64,000 bases of DNA from Corynebacterium sp. (GTDB lineage Bacteria; Actinomycetota; Actinomycetes; Mycobacteriales; Mycobacteriaceae). Every line of letters begins with the position of its first letter. Positions within the stretch are counted from its first letter, which is position 1. The stretch lies in the NCBI RefSeq assembly GCF_030532325.1, contig NZ_JAUNLS010000004.1, positions 85,889 through 149,888 of the forward strand, written 5' to 3'. The notes beneath the pieces are model-generated. The model had not been told where the DNA came from and searched no databases. It worked only from the letters and a program-made list of their open reading frames with translations. The position numbers were made by a program, and so were the translations under genes. This document shows, piece by piece, positions 1-8,014 of this stretch.

Positions 1-5
1 CGAAT

Positions 6-78
6 GCGGATGTAGCGCAGTTGGTAGCGCATCACCTTGCCAAGGTGAGGGTCGCGAGTTCGAGTCTCGTCATCCGCT
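6..78 (+). tRNA. tRNA-Gly (GCC), first copy
   Basis: A full cloverleaf can be drawn: the acceptor 5' strand GCGGATG pairs with CATCCGC at 71-77, the anticodon loop reads TTGCCAA with GCC as anticodon, and the T-arm contains GTTCGAGTC. Discriminator is T78, and CCA follows at 79-81, so the 3' CCA may be encoded in this copy. The sequence is identical to the copy at 305-377. Confidence 0.95.
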
Positions 79-111
79 CCAGCACAGTAGTGTGTGAGGC
101 GGTATCGCCAC

Positions 112-182
112 GGTGGAATGGCCGAGTGGTGAGGCAACGGTCTGCAAAACCGTGCACACGGGTTCGATTCCCGTTTCCACCT
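112..182 (+). tRNA. tRNA-Cys (GCA)
   Basis: Acceptor strand GGTGGAA (112-118) pairs with TTCCACC (175-181). The anticodon loop reads CTGCAAA, giving GCA. The discriminator is T182, the base expected for tRNA-Cys. CCA is not encoded. It lies in the same orientation as the flanking tRNA-Gly and tRNA-Val genes, so a common precursor is likely. Confidence 0.95.
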
Positions 183-212
183 CAACGTGTGACGTGCAAA
201 TTGTGCGTCTAA

Positions 213-284
213 GCGCGATTAGCTCAGCGGGAGAGCGCTTCCCTGACACGGAAGAGGTCACTGGTTCAATCCCAGTATCGCGCA
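213..284 (+). tRNA. tRNA-Val (GAC)
   Basis: Acceptor GCGCGAT (213-219) pairs with ATCGCGC (277-283), the anticodon loop carries GAC within CTTCC-CTGACAC-GGAAG, and the T-arm contains GGTTCAATCC. Discriminator is A284. CCA is not encoded. Confidence 0.95.
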
Positions 285-304
285 CAGGGACTTTTGTCCC
301 GAAT

Positions 305-377
305 GCGGATGTAGCGCAGTTGGTAGCGCATCACCTTGCCAAGGTGAGGGTCGCGAGTTCGAGTCTCGTCATCCGCT
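305..377 (+). tRNA. tRNA-Gly (GCC), second copy
   Basis: Identical in all 73 bases to the gene at 6-78, and the five bases upstream (CGAAT) are also identical. In contrast to the first copy, the 3' flank is CGC, so CCA must be added enzymatically. It is the last tRNA of the cluster and is followed within about 12 bases by a terminator hairpin. Confidence 0.95.
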
Positions 378-388
378 CGCTTAGAAAG

Positions 389-415
389 CGCCTGCCCCCT
401 TGGGGTGGGCGTTTT
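389..415 (+). terminator. intrinsic terminator of the tRNA cluster
   Basis: The arms CGCCTGCCCC and GGGGTGGGCG pair over 10 positions including two G-U wobbles, and GTTTTG follows. It sits 11 bases after the last tRNA-Gly. Confidence 0.75.
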
Positions 416-473
416 GTGCGTTGGGGGGTGATGGCTCTCTCGTGTTGGCTGCAGTCATGGAGACCTTCAGGGG

Positions 474-496
474 CTAAATCGAACTTTCCTGTTTTC
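474..496 (-). repeat. dispersed 23-nt repeat, copy A
   Basis: Read on the minus strand, this stretch matches 60797-60819 at 21 of 23 positions; the shared core ends in TCGATTTAG. Flanks are not clearly alike. It lies between the tRNA terminator and the HNH-gene promoter, in DNA that otherwise shows no gene. See the finding on this repeat. Confidence 0.6.
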
Positions 497-594
497 TGTC
501 CGTGTTTTTGGGTCTCGGGTGGGGATGTCCGGGCGGGGTGATGTAATGAAAGTTTTACCTTCCTGACAGGTAGAAAAAATATTCGAAATGGGGG

Positions 595-622
595 TTGACG
601 TGCCCAGCGTGCGCTGTACAAT
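595..622 (+). promoter_or_regulatory. promoter of the DUF222/HNH gene
   Basis: A near-consensus housekeeping sigma promoter: -35 TTGACG at 595-600, a 16-bp spacer, and -10 TACAAT at 617-622. The expected transcript starts near 629, giving a leader of about 29 bases with a purine-rich ribosome binding site (GAAGGGGGG) before ATG 658. A short inverted repeat (TACCT/AGGTA, 556-572) lies just upstream. Confidence 0.75.
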
Positions 623-657
623 AGAACAGGTAAGCGAACACGCGAAGGGGGGTAAAC

Positions 658-2277
658 ATGACTGACAAGCACGATGAGATCAACAAGCTGCTGGCGACGG
701 CCTCGAAGGCTCTATCGGGGCTTCATCGGCTCATGCAAGACCCCTCCGATGTCTATTTTGGCCGTGTGCGCCAAGGCTTTGAGGATTTTGAGGCCATGCA
801 GTCCTTTAAGGGGATTGTGGACGCCGCCTTTGCGTTCATCGCCGAGAGGGATGATGCCGGACGGCACGTCAACTCTTCTAGGGCGGTTGACTATTTGGAA
901 AGGCGTCTCGGCATTCCCTATCAGGAGGCGCAGGCCAGGCTAGATGCGGGACGCAAGCTTTTTGGCGCGGTCGATGACGTTATTGGCGGTACCGCGCCTC
1001 AGTCTGAGCCTCAGTCTGAATCGGAGCCTGATGTGAGTGGCAACGGCGCGGAGGAAGACGTCCTGAGTGAGGAGGAGCGTGCTCATGCCGAGCGTGAAAA
1101 GGCTGAGCGTGAAAGGCGCGAGCGGGAAGAAGAGGAGCGTCGTGAGCGTGAGCGGGAGGCGGAGCGAAAGCGTCGCGAGGAGCTCTTGCGCAAGCCGCTG
1201 CGGCCGTACCTTCTCAAGCTGATTGAGGATGAACTGCGTAACCTCAATGAGGGCGCCACTCCTGGCCCTGCCGAGCTGCGTGAGCAGGCGACGTACAAGG
1301 CGCACGTGCTCAGCGCGCTTGAGCTGAAACAGTGGCTGCGTGATGCGGTGCGTCAGGCGAATAAGTCCACGCGCGGCATGATGGGCAATGCTTTCAGGAA
1401 GCGCTTCCTCAAGGTGTCCAAGCCGGACCAAGATGGCGGCGTGTGGGTGAGCGCCTACCTAGAGCCTCCGGCTGCGGCCATGTTTAAGGCTGCCTTTGCA
1501 CCTGGCAAGCTCGCTGCTCTGGATGAGAAAACTGCGGAGGATGAGACCCGGACATTTGGCCAGCGAATGGCAGACCACATGTCGGTGGTGCTCAGTGATT
1601 TCCTGCAGAAGCAGCAGGACAAGACTACGGGCGCGGGACGTGGAGTCGGCTCCATCCTGGTAGCTGCCACCCTTGAGGAACTAGAAAACGTGAATGCGCA
1701 TTCGCGCTTTGCCACGAATATGGGGGTTGAGCTGTCTCCGCTGGATGTTCTCCGGCTCGGCCTGGCGGACAATGACCTGTTCTGCCTCGTGGACCGCGAC
1801 GGTCATCCTTTGGACATGGCTTATACCAGGCGCAAGGCCACCGTGTGGCAGAAGTTTGCGTTGGCGGCGAGCGAGCTGGTGTGTTCGCATGAAGGCTGTG
1901 ACAAACCGTGGATTGAGTGCGAGGTTCACCATATTCACGCATGGGCGCAGGGAGGTCCGACGAATCTGGCCAACCTGACGTTGCTGTGCCGCGGACACCA
2001 CAGTGATAACAATGACCTCAAAGATGGCTACCGCAATATGGGGCATGCTGAGCGAGACCCAGAAACGGGCCGGGTGGGGTTTGTTGCACCAGGGCAGCAG
2101 ATGCGTTTCAACGATTCGCCGGCGGCACGCAAGGCGCCGGGGCGGAAAGCTGCCGAGAAGGCAGCGGAGAGAGAAGCCCAAAGGGCGGCCGAGCGAAGGG
2201 AAAGTGACTCCCCGGGTGGCCCGCCGCCAACAGAATCACGGAGACCAGAACCGCCACCACCGTCGGCGGTGGCGTGA
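658..2277 (+). CDS. DUF222 / HNH endonuclease signature protein
   Basis: A 539-residue protein of the actinobacterial DUF222-HNH family (known also as the 13E12 repeat family), whose members are predicted nucleases of unknown biological role. The HNH module is at about residues 405-450: zinc-type cysteines C409 and C414, then CEVHHIHAW and a downstream C-x2-HH (near 444-448). DUF222-like sequence precedes it at about 180-400. Residues 130-178 are almost entirely E/R/A/K and look like a single charged alpha helix or coiled coil, set between an N-terminal domain and DUF222. The tail (490-539) is Ala/Arg then Pro rich. The gene is monocistronic, beside a tRNA cluster, a common site for accessory genes. 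Confidence 0.85.
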   Translation: MTDKHDEINKLLATASKALSGLHRLMQDPSDVYFGRVRQGFEDFEAMQSFKGIVDAAFAFIAERDDAGRHVNSSRAVDYLERRLGIPYQEAQARLDAGRKLFGAVDDVIGGTAPQSEPQSESEPDVSGNGAEEDVLSEEERAHAEREKAERERREREEEERREREREAERKRREELLRKPLRPYLLKLIEDELRNLNEGATPGPAELREQATYKAHVLSALELKQWLRDAVRQANKSTRGMMGNAFRKRFLKVSKPDQDGGVWVSAYLEPPAAAMFKAAFAPGKLAALDEKTAEDETRTFGQRMADHMSVVLSDFLQKQQDKTTGAGRGVGSILVAATLEELENVNAHSRFATNMGVELSPLDVLRLGLADNDLFCLVDRDGHPLDMAYTRRKATVWQKFALAASELVCSHEGCDKPWIECEVHHIHAWAQGGPTNLANLTLLCRGHHSDNNDLKDGYRNMGHAERDPETGRVGFVAPGQQMRFNDSPAARKAPGRKAAEKAAEREAQRAAERRESDSPGGPPPTESRRPEPPPPSAVA

Positions 2278-2590
2278 GGGGGATCGTTATGAGCGGGAGC
2301 AGTGTGAGGCGGCGCGGGGAGCGCGCAGCGAGAGTGGCAGGGCATAGGCAGGGAGTGACCCCGGGGCGCACGTGCTCCCCGGGCGAAACGTGGGCAACAA
2401 CACAATTTCAACTTTTGTATAGGCTGTATGGAACTTTCGTTGCATGCGGGCCGACTAGTCTGTGTCCCGCTCGGAGCGGGACGCGTTGCTATCGCGGCCG
2501 CTTTGTGGGTGGCCGCGAGATTGGTAGTAGGCGCGATGGCGGCTATAGCATGTGGACAGACCACACGCTGACGAGCAAGGAGAGAACACG
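2278..2590. other. intergenic region with hairpins, no gene seen
   Basis: No convincing coding sequence. It holds three inverted repeats: 2360-2383 (CCCGGGG/CCCCGGG), 2464-2482 (9-bp arms GTCCCGCTC/GAGCGGGAC separated by one base) and 2492-2518 (8-bp arms TCGCGGCC/GGCCGCGA, 11-base loop), followed by the candidate copC promoter. None is followed by a T run, so they may be weak terminators of the HNH gene or protein-binding dyads. Confidence 0.5.
2521..2549 (+). promoter_or_regulatory. candidate promoter of the copC operon
   Basis: -35 TTGGTA (2521-2526), 17-bp spacer, -10 TATAGC (2544-2549). Each hexamer matches four of six consensus bases. It lies directly after two hairpins (2464-2482 and 2492-2518) that could bind a regulator. 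The predicted leader to ATG 2591 is about 35 bases. Confidence 0.4.
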
Positions 2591-3145
2591 ATGGCGTTTC
2601 GTCGGATAGCACAGGCAGGCGGCGTGGCCGCAGCAACTTTCATGATTGCACTGGGAGCCCCGATTGCCTCGGCTCATGACTCCGTCATTGGCGGCAACGT
2701 GGTGAGCGAGACCCCACTGGAGGAGTTCCCGCGTGAAATCACCCTGGAGTTCTCCGCCGTGCCGCGCGAGGGCTTCAACACCTTTGCGGTCACCGATACC
2801 GAGACCAACGAGGTTCTCTTTGACGCAGATCCCGTCGTCGACGGTCGCGACCTCAGCATCGATGTGCCCGAAGACGTCCACCCCGGCCCTGGCCGCTACC
2901 AGGTGGGATTCCAGATCACCTCCTCGGACGGGCACGCTACCCGCGGCTCGGTCCCGTTTAGCGTTGCCGGCGGCGCCGAGAGCAGCTCAACAGATGCCTC
3001 CGCCACGGATACCGCTGAAGCCCAGGAGGCAGATCCGCTGCCTGGCGCCGCGAAGTGGATTATCGGCGCGGGCGCAATTCTCGTTGTCGGAGCAGTCTTG
3101 GTCGCCTTCTGGGCCAAGGCGCACCGGCCGGGAAGCGAGAACTAA
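2591..3145 (+). CDS. CopC-domain copper-binding exported protein
   Basis: 184 residues. The start at 2591 is preferred over an in-frame start at 2552 because AAGGAGA lies 7-12 bases before it and the protein then opens with a classic signal peptide. Cleavage after A28 (IASA|HD) would leave His as first mature residue, the N-terminal Cu(II) ligand expected for CopC; the second site SSDGH (D113, H115) is present. The Ig-like CopC domain fills about 29-128, then a Ser/Thr/Ala linker and one transmembrane helix (about 155-176) anchor it with a short basic cytoplasmic tail. It likely binds or passes copper outside the membrane. It is first of a three-gene set with a PCuAC lipoprotein and a DyP peroxidase. 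Confidence 0.88.
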   Translation: MAFRRIAQAGGVAAATFMIALGAPIASAHDSVIGGNVVSETPLEEFPREITLEFSAVPREGFNTFAVTDTETNEVLFDADPVVDGRDLSIDVPEDVHPGPGRYQVGFQITSSDGHATRGSVPFSVAGGAESSSTDASATDTAEAQEADPLPGAAKWIIGAGAILVVGAVLVAFWAKAHRPGSEN

Positions 3146-3203
3146 GTCCTAGTCCAATCCCACCAACGATTATTTAAGAAACCTTTCGAGAAAGGCATTG
3201 TCC

Positions 3204-3824
3204 ATGTTTAAGTCCCGTACCGCCGTCCTGGCAGCGTGCGCTATCGCGAGCCTGTCCCTGGCCGCATGCTCTAACAGCGAGCAGGATTCCACCGCTTCTT
3301 CCGAGTCCGCTGCCTCAACGAGCGCCGCGGCGTCCAGCGAAGCCAAGGCTGACAGCTCCGATGACGCAACCATCGAGTTCGAGGATGCCTACATCCGCGC
3401 GATGGATAAGGATGCGGAGATGACCGCCATCTTCGGCACCCTGAAGAACGAGAGCGATGAGGATATCACCGTCACCGGTTTCACCTCTTCGGTCAAGGCG
3501 AAGCAGTACCAGACTCACGAGGTCGTCGACGGCGTCATGCAGGAAAAGAAGGACGGCTTCACTATCCCTGCCGGCGGAGAGCTGGAGCTGGCACCGGGCG
3601 GCTTCCACTTCATGCTCATGGGCGTGGACGAGCCGATCATGGCCGGCGAGACCGCCACGGTGACGCTTGAGCTTGCCGACGGCTCCACGGTCGAGCTCGG
3701 TGAGATCCCGGTGCGCTCCGTGGGCGCCGGCGACGAGAACTACGGCGACATGGAGGGCATGGACCATGACCAGATGGAGCACGGCGACATGGAGGGCATG
3801 GAGCACGGAGAAAAGGACAACTAG
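3204..3824 (+). CDS. PCu(A)C-type copper chaperone lipoprotein (DUF461)
   Basis: 206 residues. ATG 3204 is chosen over TTG 3198 because AGAAAGG sits at a proper distance from it. A lipoprotein signal ends in LAAC (C22). After a Ser/Ala-rich linker the PCuAC fold (about 55-172) carries the family's copper ligands M73, H105, M112, H135 and M137. The C-terminal tail (180-206) is a Met/His/Asp repeat containing DMEGMDH and DMEGMEH, a further likely Cu(I)-binding segment. Such proteins deliver Cu(I) to extracytoplasmic targets such as the CuA site of cytochrome oxidase; that target is an inference here. It lies 58 bp after copC. Confidence 0.9.
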   Translation: MFKSRTAVLAACAIASLSLAACSNSEQDSTASSESAASTSAAASSEAKADSSDDATIEFEDAYIRAMDKDAEMTAIFGTLKNESDEDITVTGFTSSVKAKQYQTHEVVDGVMQEKKDGFTIPAGGELELAPGGFHFMLMGVDEPIMAGETATVTLELADGSTVELGEIPVRSVGAGDENYGDMEGMDHDQMEHGDMEGMEHGEKDN

Positions 3825-3856
3825 GAGCCGGCTCCGCACGAGCGGGCTTGAGCACT

Positions 3857-3875
3857 GAGCTCGAGGAGCGAGCTC
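3857..3875 (+). terminator. hairpin between PCuAC and DyP genes
   Basis: Perfect 7-bp inverted repeat GAGCTCG-AGGAG-CGAGCTC. No clean T run follows (TTTTC begins 6 bases later at 3882), so it could be a weak terminator or a processing site. Confidence 0.35.
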
Positions 3876-3876
3876 G

Positions 3877-3912
3877 TGAGGTTTTCTTGAGGTTACTGAG
3901 GCAACTGAGGTT
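3877..3912 (+). repeat. four tandem TGAGG(TT) heptamers before the DyP gene
   Basis: TGAGGTT occurs at 3877, 3888 and 3906 and TGAGGCA at 3897, spaced 11, 9 and 9 bases, ending right before the ribosome binding site AAGGAAGGG of the DyP gene. The near-helical spacing could mark a regulator array or simple duplication. Confidence 0.4.
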
Positions 3913-3926
3913 ATAAGGAAGGGAAC

Positions 3927-5207
3927 ATGAGCGGGTTCACGGAGCCTGTCAGTCGTCGGGGGCTATTCGCGGGTGGCGCGGTCGCCGCCGGCGCAGTTGC
4001 GTTGGCCAGTTGCGCCTCCGCAGACACCACCAAGTCTGCTGCCACATCACCAGGCAACAGCCCAGGTGAGGCCGGCGGTGGCAATGCTGGAAGCGGCGAG
4101 GCTGGCGGTATCGGGCAGGACATCGTCGCCTTCGACGGGCCCCACCAGGCCGGAGTTCAGACCCCGGCCCAGGCTCATGTGAACCTTGTGGGCTTCAACC
4201 TCAAGCCCGGTGTGGCCGCTCGCGGCGCCCGCGCCCTCATGCGCCTGTGGACCGAGGACGCCCGCCGCTTGTGCACCGGGGAAAACCCGCTGGGCAGCCT
4301 GGAGCCGGAGATGGCGCACCTGCCAGCGAACCTCACCGTGACCTGCGGCTGGGGGGAATCTTTCTTTGGGAAGGTGGGCGCTGCCAAGCCGGAGTGGCTC
4401 GGGGATGTCCGCGCGTACAAGCGCGACGAGCTGCAGCCCGAGTGGGGGCAAACCGATTTGGTCCTGCAGATTTGCAGCGATGACCCGCTCACCGCGGCCT
4501 TCGTCATGCGGCACATGGTGCGCGCGGCCATCGACTACGCCGAGGTGGCGTGGCTGCAGGATGGCTTTGGCAATGCCAACGGCACCATCGAGAAGGGCTC
4601 GACCCCGCGCAACCTCTTCGGGCAGAAGGACGGCACTGTTAACCCGCACACGGACGAGGAATTCGCCGATCAGGTGTGGATCGATTCGGGGGCGTTCGCC
4701 GGCGGCACCGCCATGGTGGTGCGCCGCATCCACATGAACCTGGATGCCTGGGAGATGCTCGACCGCAAGGCGCGCGAGGTTGCCACCGGGCGCAAGCTTG
4801 ACAGCGGCGCACCGATGCACGGCACCGACGAGTTCGATGCGGTGGACCTCGACGCGCGCGACGAGTTCGGGCTGCGCGCCATCGATCCGGCCTCGCACGT
4901 CGCGCGCTCGCACCCGCCGAAGGACCACCCGGAGCAGAAGCTGCTGCGCCGCCCCTTCTCCTATAACCTGCCGCCCACCGGCAAGGAGCCGGGCGGCCCG
5001 GACCAGCTCAGCAACGCCGGGCTCATCTTCATTTGCTTCCAGAAGGATCCCACCCAGCAATTCGAGCCGATCCAGGCGCGCCTGGACGAGCAGGACAGGC
5101 TCAACGAATGGATCACGCACATCGGCTCGGCGATGTACTTTGTCCCCGCTGGCACCGAGGGCGGCGGGTACTGGGGCGAATCGCTCATCGGTGGCAACAC
5201 AGAGTAA
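3927..5207 (+). CDS. DyP-type peroxidase, Tat-exported (EfeB/DyP family)
   Basis: 426 residues. A twin-arginine signal (SRRGLFAGG, residues 9-17) precedes a hydrophobic stretch ending LASC, which fits a lipobox, so the protein may be a Tat-exported lipoprotein. The family motif GxxDG appears as GQKDG followed by TVNP (about residues 232-239), and the proximal haem His is probably in VRRIHMN (about 268). DyP peroxidases use haem b and peroxide to oxidise diverse substrates, and EfeB relatives act with iron uptake. Here the partners are copper proteins rather than EfeU/EfeO, so a role in extracytoplasmic oxidative or metal stress is inferred. The ribosome binding site AAGGAAGGG lies 4 bases before ATG. 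Confidence 0.9.
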   Translation: MSGFTEPVSRRGLFAGGAVAAGAVALASCASADTTKSAATSPGNSPGEAGGGNAGSGEAGGIGQDIVAFDGPHQAGVQTPAQAHVNLVGFNLKPGVAARGARALMRLWTEDARRLCTGENPLGSLEPEMAHLPANLTVTCGWGESFFGKVGAAKPEWLGDVRAYKRDELQPEWGQTDLVLQICSDDPLTAAFVMRHMVRAAIDYAEVAWLQDGFGNANGTIEKGSTPRNLFGQKDGTVNPHTDEEFADQVWIDSGAFAGGTAMVVRRIHMNLDAWEMLDRKAREVATGRKLDSGAPMHGTDEFDAVDLDARDEFGLRAIDPASHVARSHPPKDHPEQKLLRRPFSYNLPPTGKEPGGPDQLSNAGLIFICFQKDPTQQFEPIQARLDEQDRLNEWITHIGSAMYFVPAGTEGGGYWGESLIGGNTE

Positions 5208-5292
5208 ACTATGCCGCTGTAACTTTCTCGATGAGCACTGGTCGGCCAGGTATGTCGATCGGTGCGTGAGCGCATAAGGAGCGCAACTAATC

Positions 5293-7362
5293 ATGGCGGA
5301 AATGATTCCAGCGGTACCGGTGAACTACGACCCCATCACGGTGCCCGCCGGTACTGCGGTGGGTGCGGCGATGCGCGAGTACGAGCTGCCCAACAAGGGC
5401 CCCGAAGCAGTCGTCGTGGTCCGTGACTCCGAGGGCAACCTCTTCGACCTCTCCCACGTCCCGGCAGCCGACACCGAGTTCACCCCGGTGGCCGCCAGCG
5501 AGGAAGACGGCCGCGCCGTGATCCGCCACTCCTGCGCTCACGTCATGGCCCAGGCCGTGCAGGCCGAGTTCCCCGGCACCAAGCTAGGCATCGGCCCCGC
5601 CATTGAGAACGGCTTCTACTTCGATTTCCAGACCGCCGAGCCCTTCACCCCGGAGGACCTCAAGGCCATTGAGAAGCGCATGAAGAAGATCATCAAGACG
5701 GGACAGCGCTTTGAGCGCCGCGTCTACGCCTCGACCGAGGAGGCCGAGGCCGCGCTTGCCGGAGAACCCTTCAAGCTCGAGCTCGTGCGCGACAAGGGCA
5801 ACGTGGACCCGAACTCCGACGAGGCGGCCGAGGTGGGCGCCGGCGATCTCACGCACTACGACAACGTCAACCCGCGCACCGGGGAGGTCGAGTGGTTCGA
5901 TCTCTGCCGCGGCCCGCACCTGCCCACCACCAAGTACATCCCGGCCTTTGCCCTGACTCGCTCCTCCGCGGCCTACTGGCGCGGTGACCAGTCCAAGGCC
6001 GGCCTGCAGCGCATCTACGGCACCGCCTTCGAGTCTAAGGAAGCGCTCCAGCAGTACCAGACCATGATCGAGGAGGCGGAAAAGCGTGACCACCGCCGCC
6101 TGGGCGCTGAGCTTGACTTCTTCTCCTTCCCGGAGGAGATCGGCTCCGGCTTCCCGGTCTTCCACCCCAACGGCGCTATCGTGCGCATGGAGATGGAGGA
6201 GCACTCCCGCCGTCGCCACATCGCTGACGGCTACTCCTTTGTCACCACCCCGCACCTGACCAAGGGCGATCTCTTCAAGAAGTCCGGCCACCTGGACTTC
6301 TACGCAGACGGCATGTTCCCGCCCATGCAGCTCGACGGCGAGTACGACGCAGACGGCAACTGCACCAAGCAGCCTCAGGACTACTACGCCAAGCCGATGA
6401 ACTGCCCGATGCACAACCTCATCTTCGCCTCCCGCGGGCGCTCCTACCGCGAGCTGCCGCTGCGCCTCTTCGAGTTCGGCACCGTCTACCGCTACGAGAA
6501 GTCCGGCGTGGTGCACGGCCTGACCCGCGCCCGCGGCTTTACCCAGGATGACTCCCACATTTACTGCACCCCGGAGCAGCTGGAGGAGGAGCTGACCAAG
6601 GTCCTGGAGTTCATCATCTCCCTGCTCAAGGATTACGGCCTGGATGACTTCTACCTGGAGCTATCCACCAAGGACCCGAACAAGTACGTCGGCTCCGACG
6701 AGATCTGGGAGCGCTCCACCGCCATCCTGCAGTCCGTGGCGGAGAAGTCCGGCCTCGAGCTGGTGCCGGATCCGGCCGGTGCCGCCTTCTACGGCCCGAA
6801 GATTTCCGTGCAGGCGCGCGACGCCATCGGCCGTACCTGGCAGATGTCCACCGTGCAGCTGGACTTCAACCTGCCGGAGCGCTTCGAGCTGGAGTACACC
6901 GCCTCTGACGGCACCAAGCAGCGGCCGATCATGATCCACCGCGCGCTGTTTGGCTCCATCGAGCGCTTCTTCGGCGTGCTGCTCGAGCACTACGCCGGCG
7001 CCTTCCCGGCCTGGCTTGCCCCGCACCAGGTGGTGGGCATCCCCGTGGCGGAGGCGTTCTCGCCGCACCTGGAGGGCGTCACCAAGCAGCTGCGTGAGCG
7101 GGGCTTGCGTGCTGACGTCGATACCTCCGACGATCGCATGCAGAAGAAGATCCGCAACCACACCACCGCCAAGGTGCCGTTTATGCTGCTGGCTGGCGAG
7201 CGCGACGTTGAGGCGAACGCGGTCTCCTTCCGCTTCCTGGATGGCTCGCAGGTCAACGGCGTCCCGGTGGACACCGCCATCAACGTCATTGAGGCGTGGG
7301 TGCGCGAGCGCAATAACGAGGAGCCCTCGAAGGAGAACATCGCCCCGCGCGTCGAGGCTTAA
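5293..7362 (+). CDS. thrS: threonyl-tRNA synthetase
   Basis: 689 residues, full family length. Order: N-terminal TGS domain (about 15-75), editing domain with HSCAH (H79, H83), class II catalytic core with the zinc cysteine in MNCPMH (C371), motif 2 around the FRxE-like region near residues 395-400, and an HGTP anticodon-binding domain (about 580-675). It charges tRNA-Thr. AAGGAG lies 11 bases before ATG. It heads the conserved actinobacterial gene group that continues with the HIT protein, pgsA, acyltransferase and pimA, 73 bp downstream. The 85-bp leader is too short for a T-box. Confidence 0.97.
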   Translation: MAEMIPAVPVNYDPITVPAGTAVGAAMREYELPNKGPEAVVVVRDSEGNLFDLSHVPAADTEFTPVAASEEDGRAVIRHSCAHVMAQAVQAEFPGTKLGIGPAIENGFYFDFQTAEPFTPEDLKAIEKRMKKIIKTGQRFERRVYASTEEAEAALAGEPFKLELVRDKGNVDPNSDEAAEVGAGDLTHYDNVNPRTGEVEWFDLCRGPHLPTTKYIPAFALTRSSAAYWRGDQSKAGLQRIYGTAFESKEALQQYQTMIEEAEKRDHRRLGAELDFFSFPEEIGSGFPVFHPNGAIVRMEMEEHSRRRHIADGYSFVTTPHLTKGDLFKKSGHLDFYADGMFPPMQLDGEYDADGNCTKQPQDYYAKPMNCPMHNLIFASRGRSYRELPLRLFEFGTVYRYEKSGVVHGLTRARGFTQDDSHIYCTPEQLEEELTKVLEFIISLLKDYGLDDFYLELSTKDPNKYVGSDEIWERSTAILQSVAEKSGLELVPDPAGAAFYGPKISVQARDAIGRTWQMSTVQLDFNLPERFELEYTASDGTKQRPIMIHRALFGSIERFFGVLLEHYAGAFPAWLAPHQVVGIPVAEAFSPHLEGVTKQLRERGLRADVDTSDDRMQKKIRNHTTAKVPFMLLAGERDVEANAVSFRFLDGSQVNGVPVDTAINVIEAWVRERNNEEPSKENIAPRVEA

Positions 7363-7435
7363 GTTCCCAGGCTTAGCGCAGCAGGGAAAAGGGCAGGGAA
7401 GTACGAGGCAAGACCAGACCAAGGGAGAGGAAGCA

Positions 7436-8014
7436 GTGGCAGAGTACGTCGACACGGGAATCGGAACGCCGGACCGCCTGGAGCGGCTGTGGGCTCCGTA
7501 CCGCATGAGCTACATCAAGCGCGAGGGCGGCGCCGGCGACGTCTCTGCCTCCACCTCCAATCCCTTCGTGGAGATCCCGAAGATGAGCGACGAGGAAGGG
7601 CTCATCGTCGCCCGCGGCGAGCTGGTCTATTGCGTGCTCAACCTCTATCCCTACAACGCCGGTCACATGATGGTGATCCCCTACCGCGAGGAATCCGAGC
7701 TGGAGAATCTGAGCGAGGCCGAGTCCCAGGAGCTCTTCCGCTTTGGCCAGGCGGCCATCCGCGTGCTCAAGAAGGTCTCCCAGCCCAACGCCGTCAATGT
7801 TGGGTTTAACCTGGGACGCGCCTCGGGCGGTTCTGTGAGTCAGCACCTCCACATGCACGTTGTGCCGCGTTGGGCGGGAGACGCTAACTTCATGACTATT
7901 GTTGACGGGGTGAAAGTTCTGCCACAGCTGCTCAAGGACACCCGTTCGCTGCTGGCCGCCGGGTGGGCCGAGCTGGCAGAAGAAGGCCTCATCCCAGGAG
8001 AAGCGCATGCTTAG
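7436..8014 (+). CDS. HIT-family nucleotide phosphorylase/hydrolase
   Basis: 192 residues starting at GTG 7436, with GGGAGAGGA directly upstream. The histidine triad reads QHLHMHVV (H137, H139, H141), the active site that forms a nucleotidyl-His intermediate. Its syntenic mycobacterial counterpart between thrS and pgsA is a diadenosine tetraphosphate phosphorylase, so removal of Ap4A made by the neighbouring ThrS is a plausible role. The last 8 bases overlap the start of pgsA, indicating translational coupling. Confidence 0.9.
   Translation: MAEYVDTGIGTPDRLERLWAPYRMSYIKREGGAGDVSASTSNPFVEIPKMSDEEGLIVARGELVYCVLNLYPYNAGHMMVIPYREESELENLSEAESQELFRFGQAAIRVLKKVSQPNAVNVGFNLGRASGGSVSQHLHMHVVPRWAGDANFMTIVDGVKVLPQLLKDTRSLLAAGWAELAEEGLIPGEAHA

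Larger units (their letters stand above)
1..377 (+). repeat. 78-bp direct repeat containing tRNA-Gly (1-78 and 300-377)
   Basis: Bases 1-78 and 300-377 match exactly, covering the five-base leader and the complete tRNA-Gly gene. The repeat may extend upstream of the window edge. It suggests a duplication of the tRNA-Gly unit by recombination around the tRNA-Cys and tRNA-Val genes. Confidence 0.85.

Noticed and set aside
2274-2609. A 111-residue plus-strand frame between the HNH gene and copC
   Set aside because: No ribosome binding site, no domain, Arg/Gly-rich composition, and it runs across hairpins and the copC start.
5208-5292. T-box leader before thrS
   Set aside because: The interval is only 85 bases and shows no T-box core sequence or terminator.
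4047-5294. Long minus-strand frame over the DyP gene
   Set aside because: Antisense shadow; the plus-strand frame has a Tat signal and DyP motifs.
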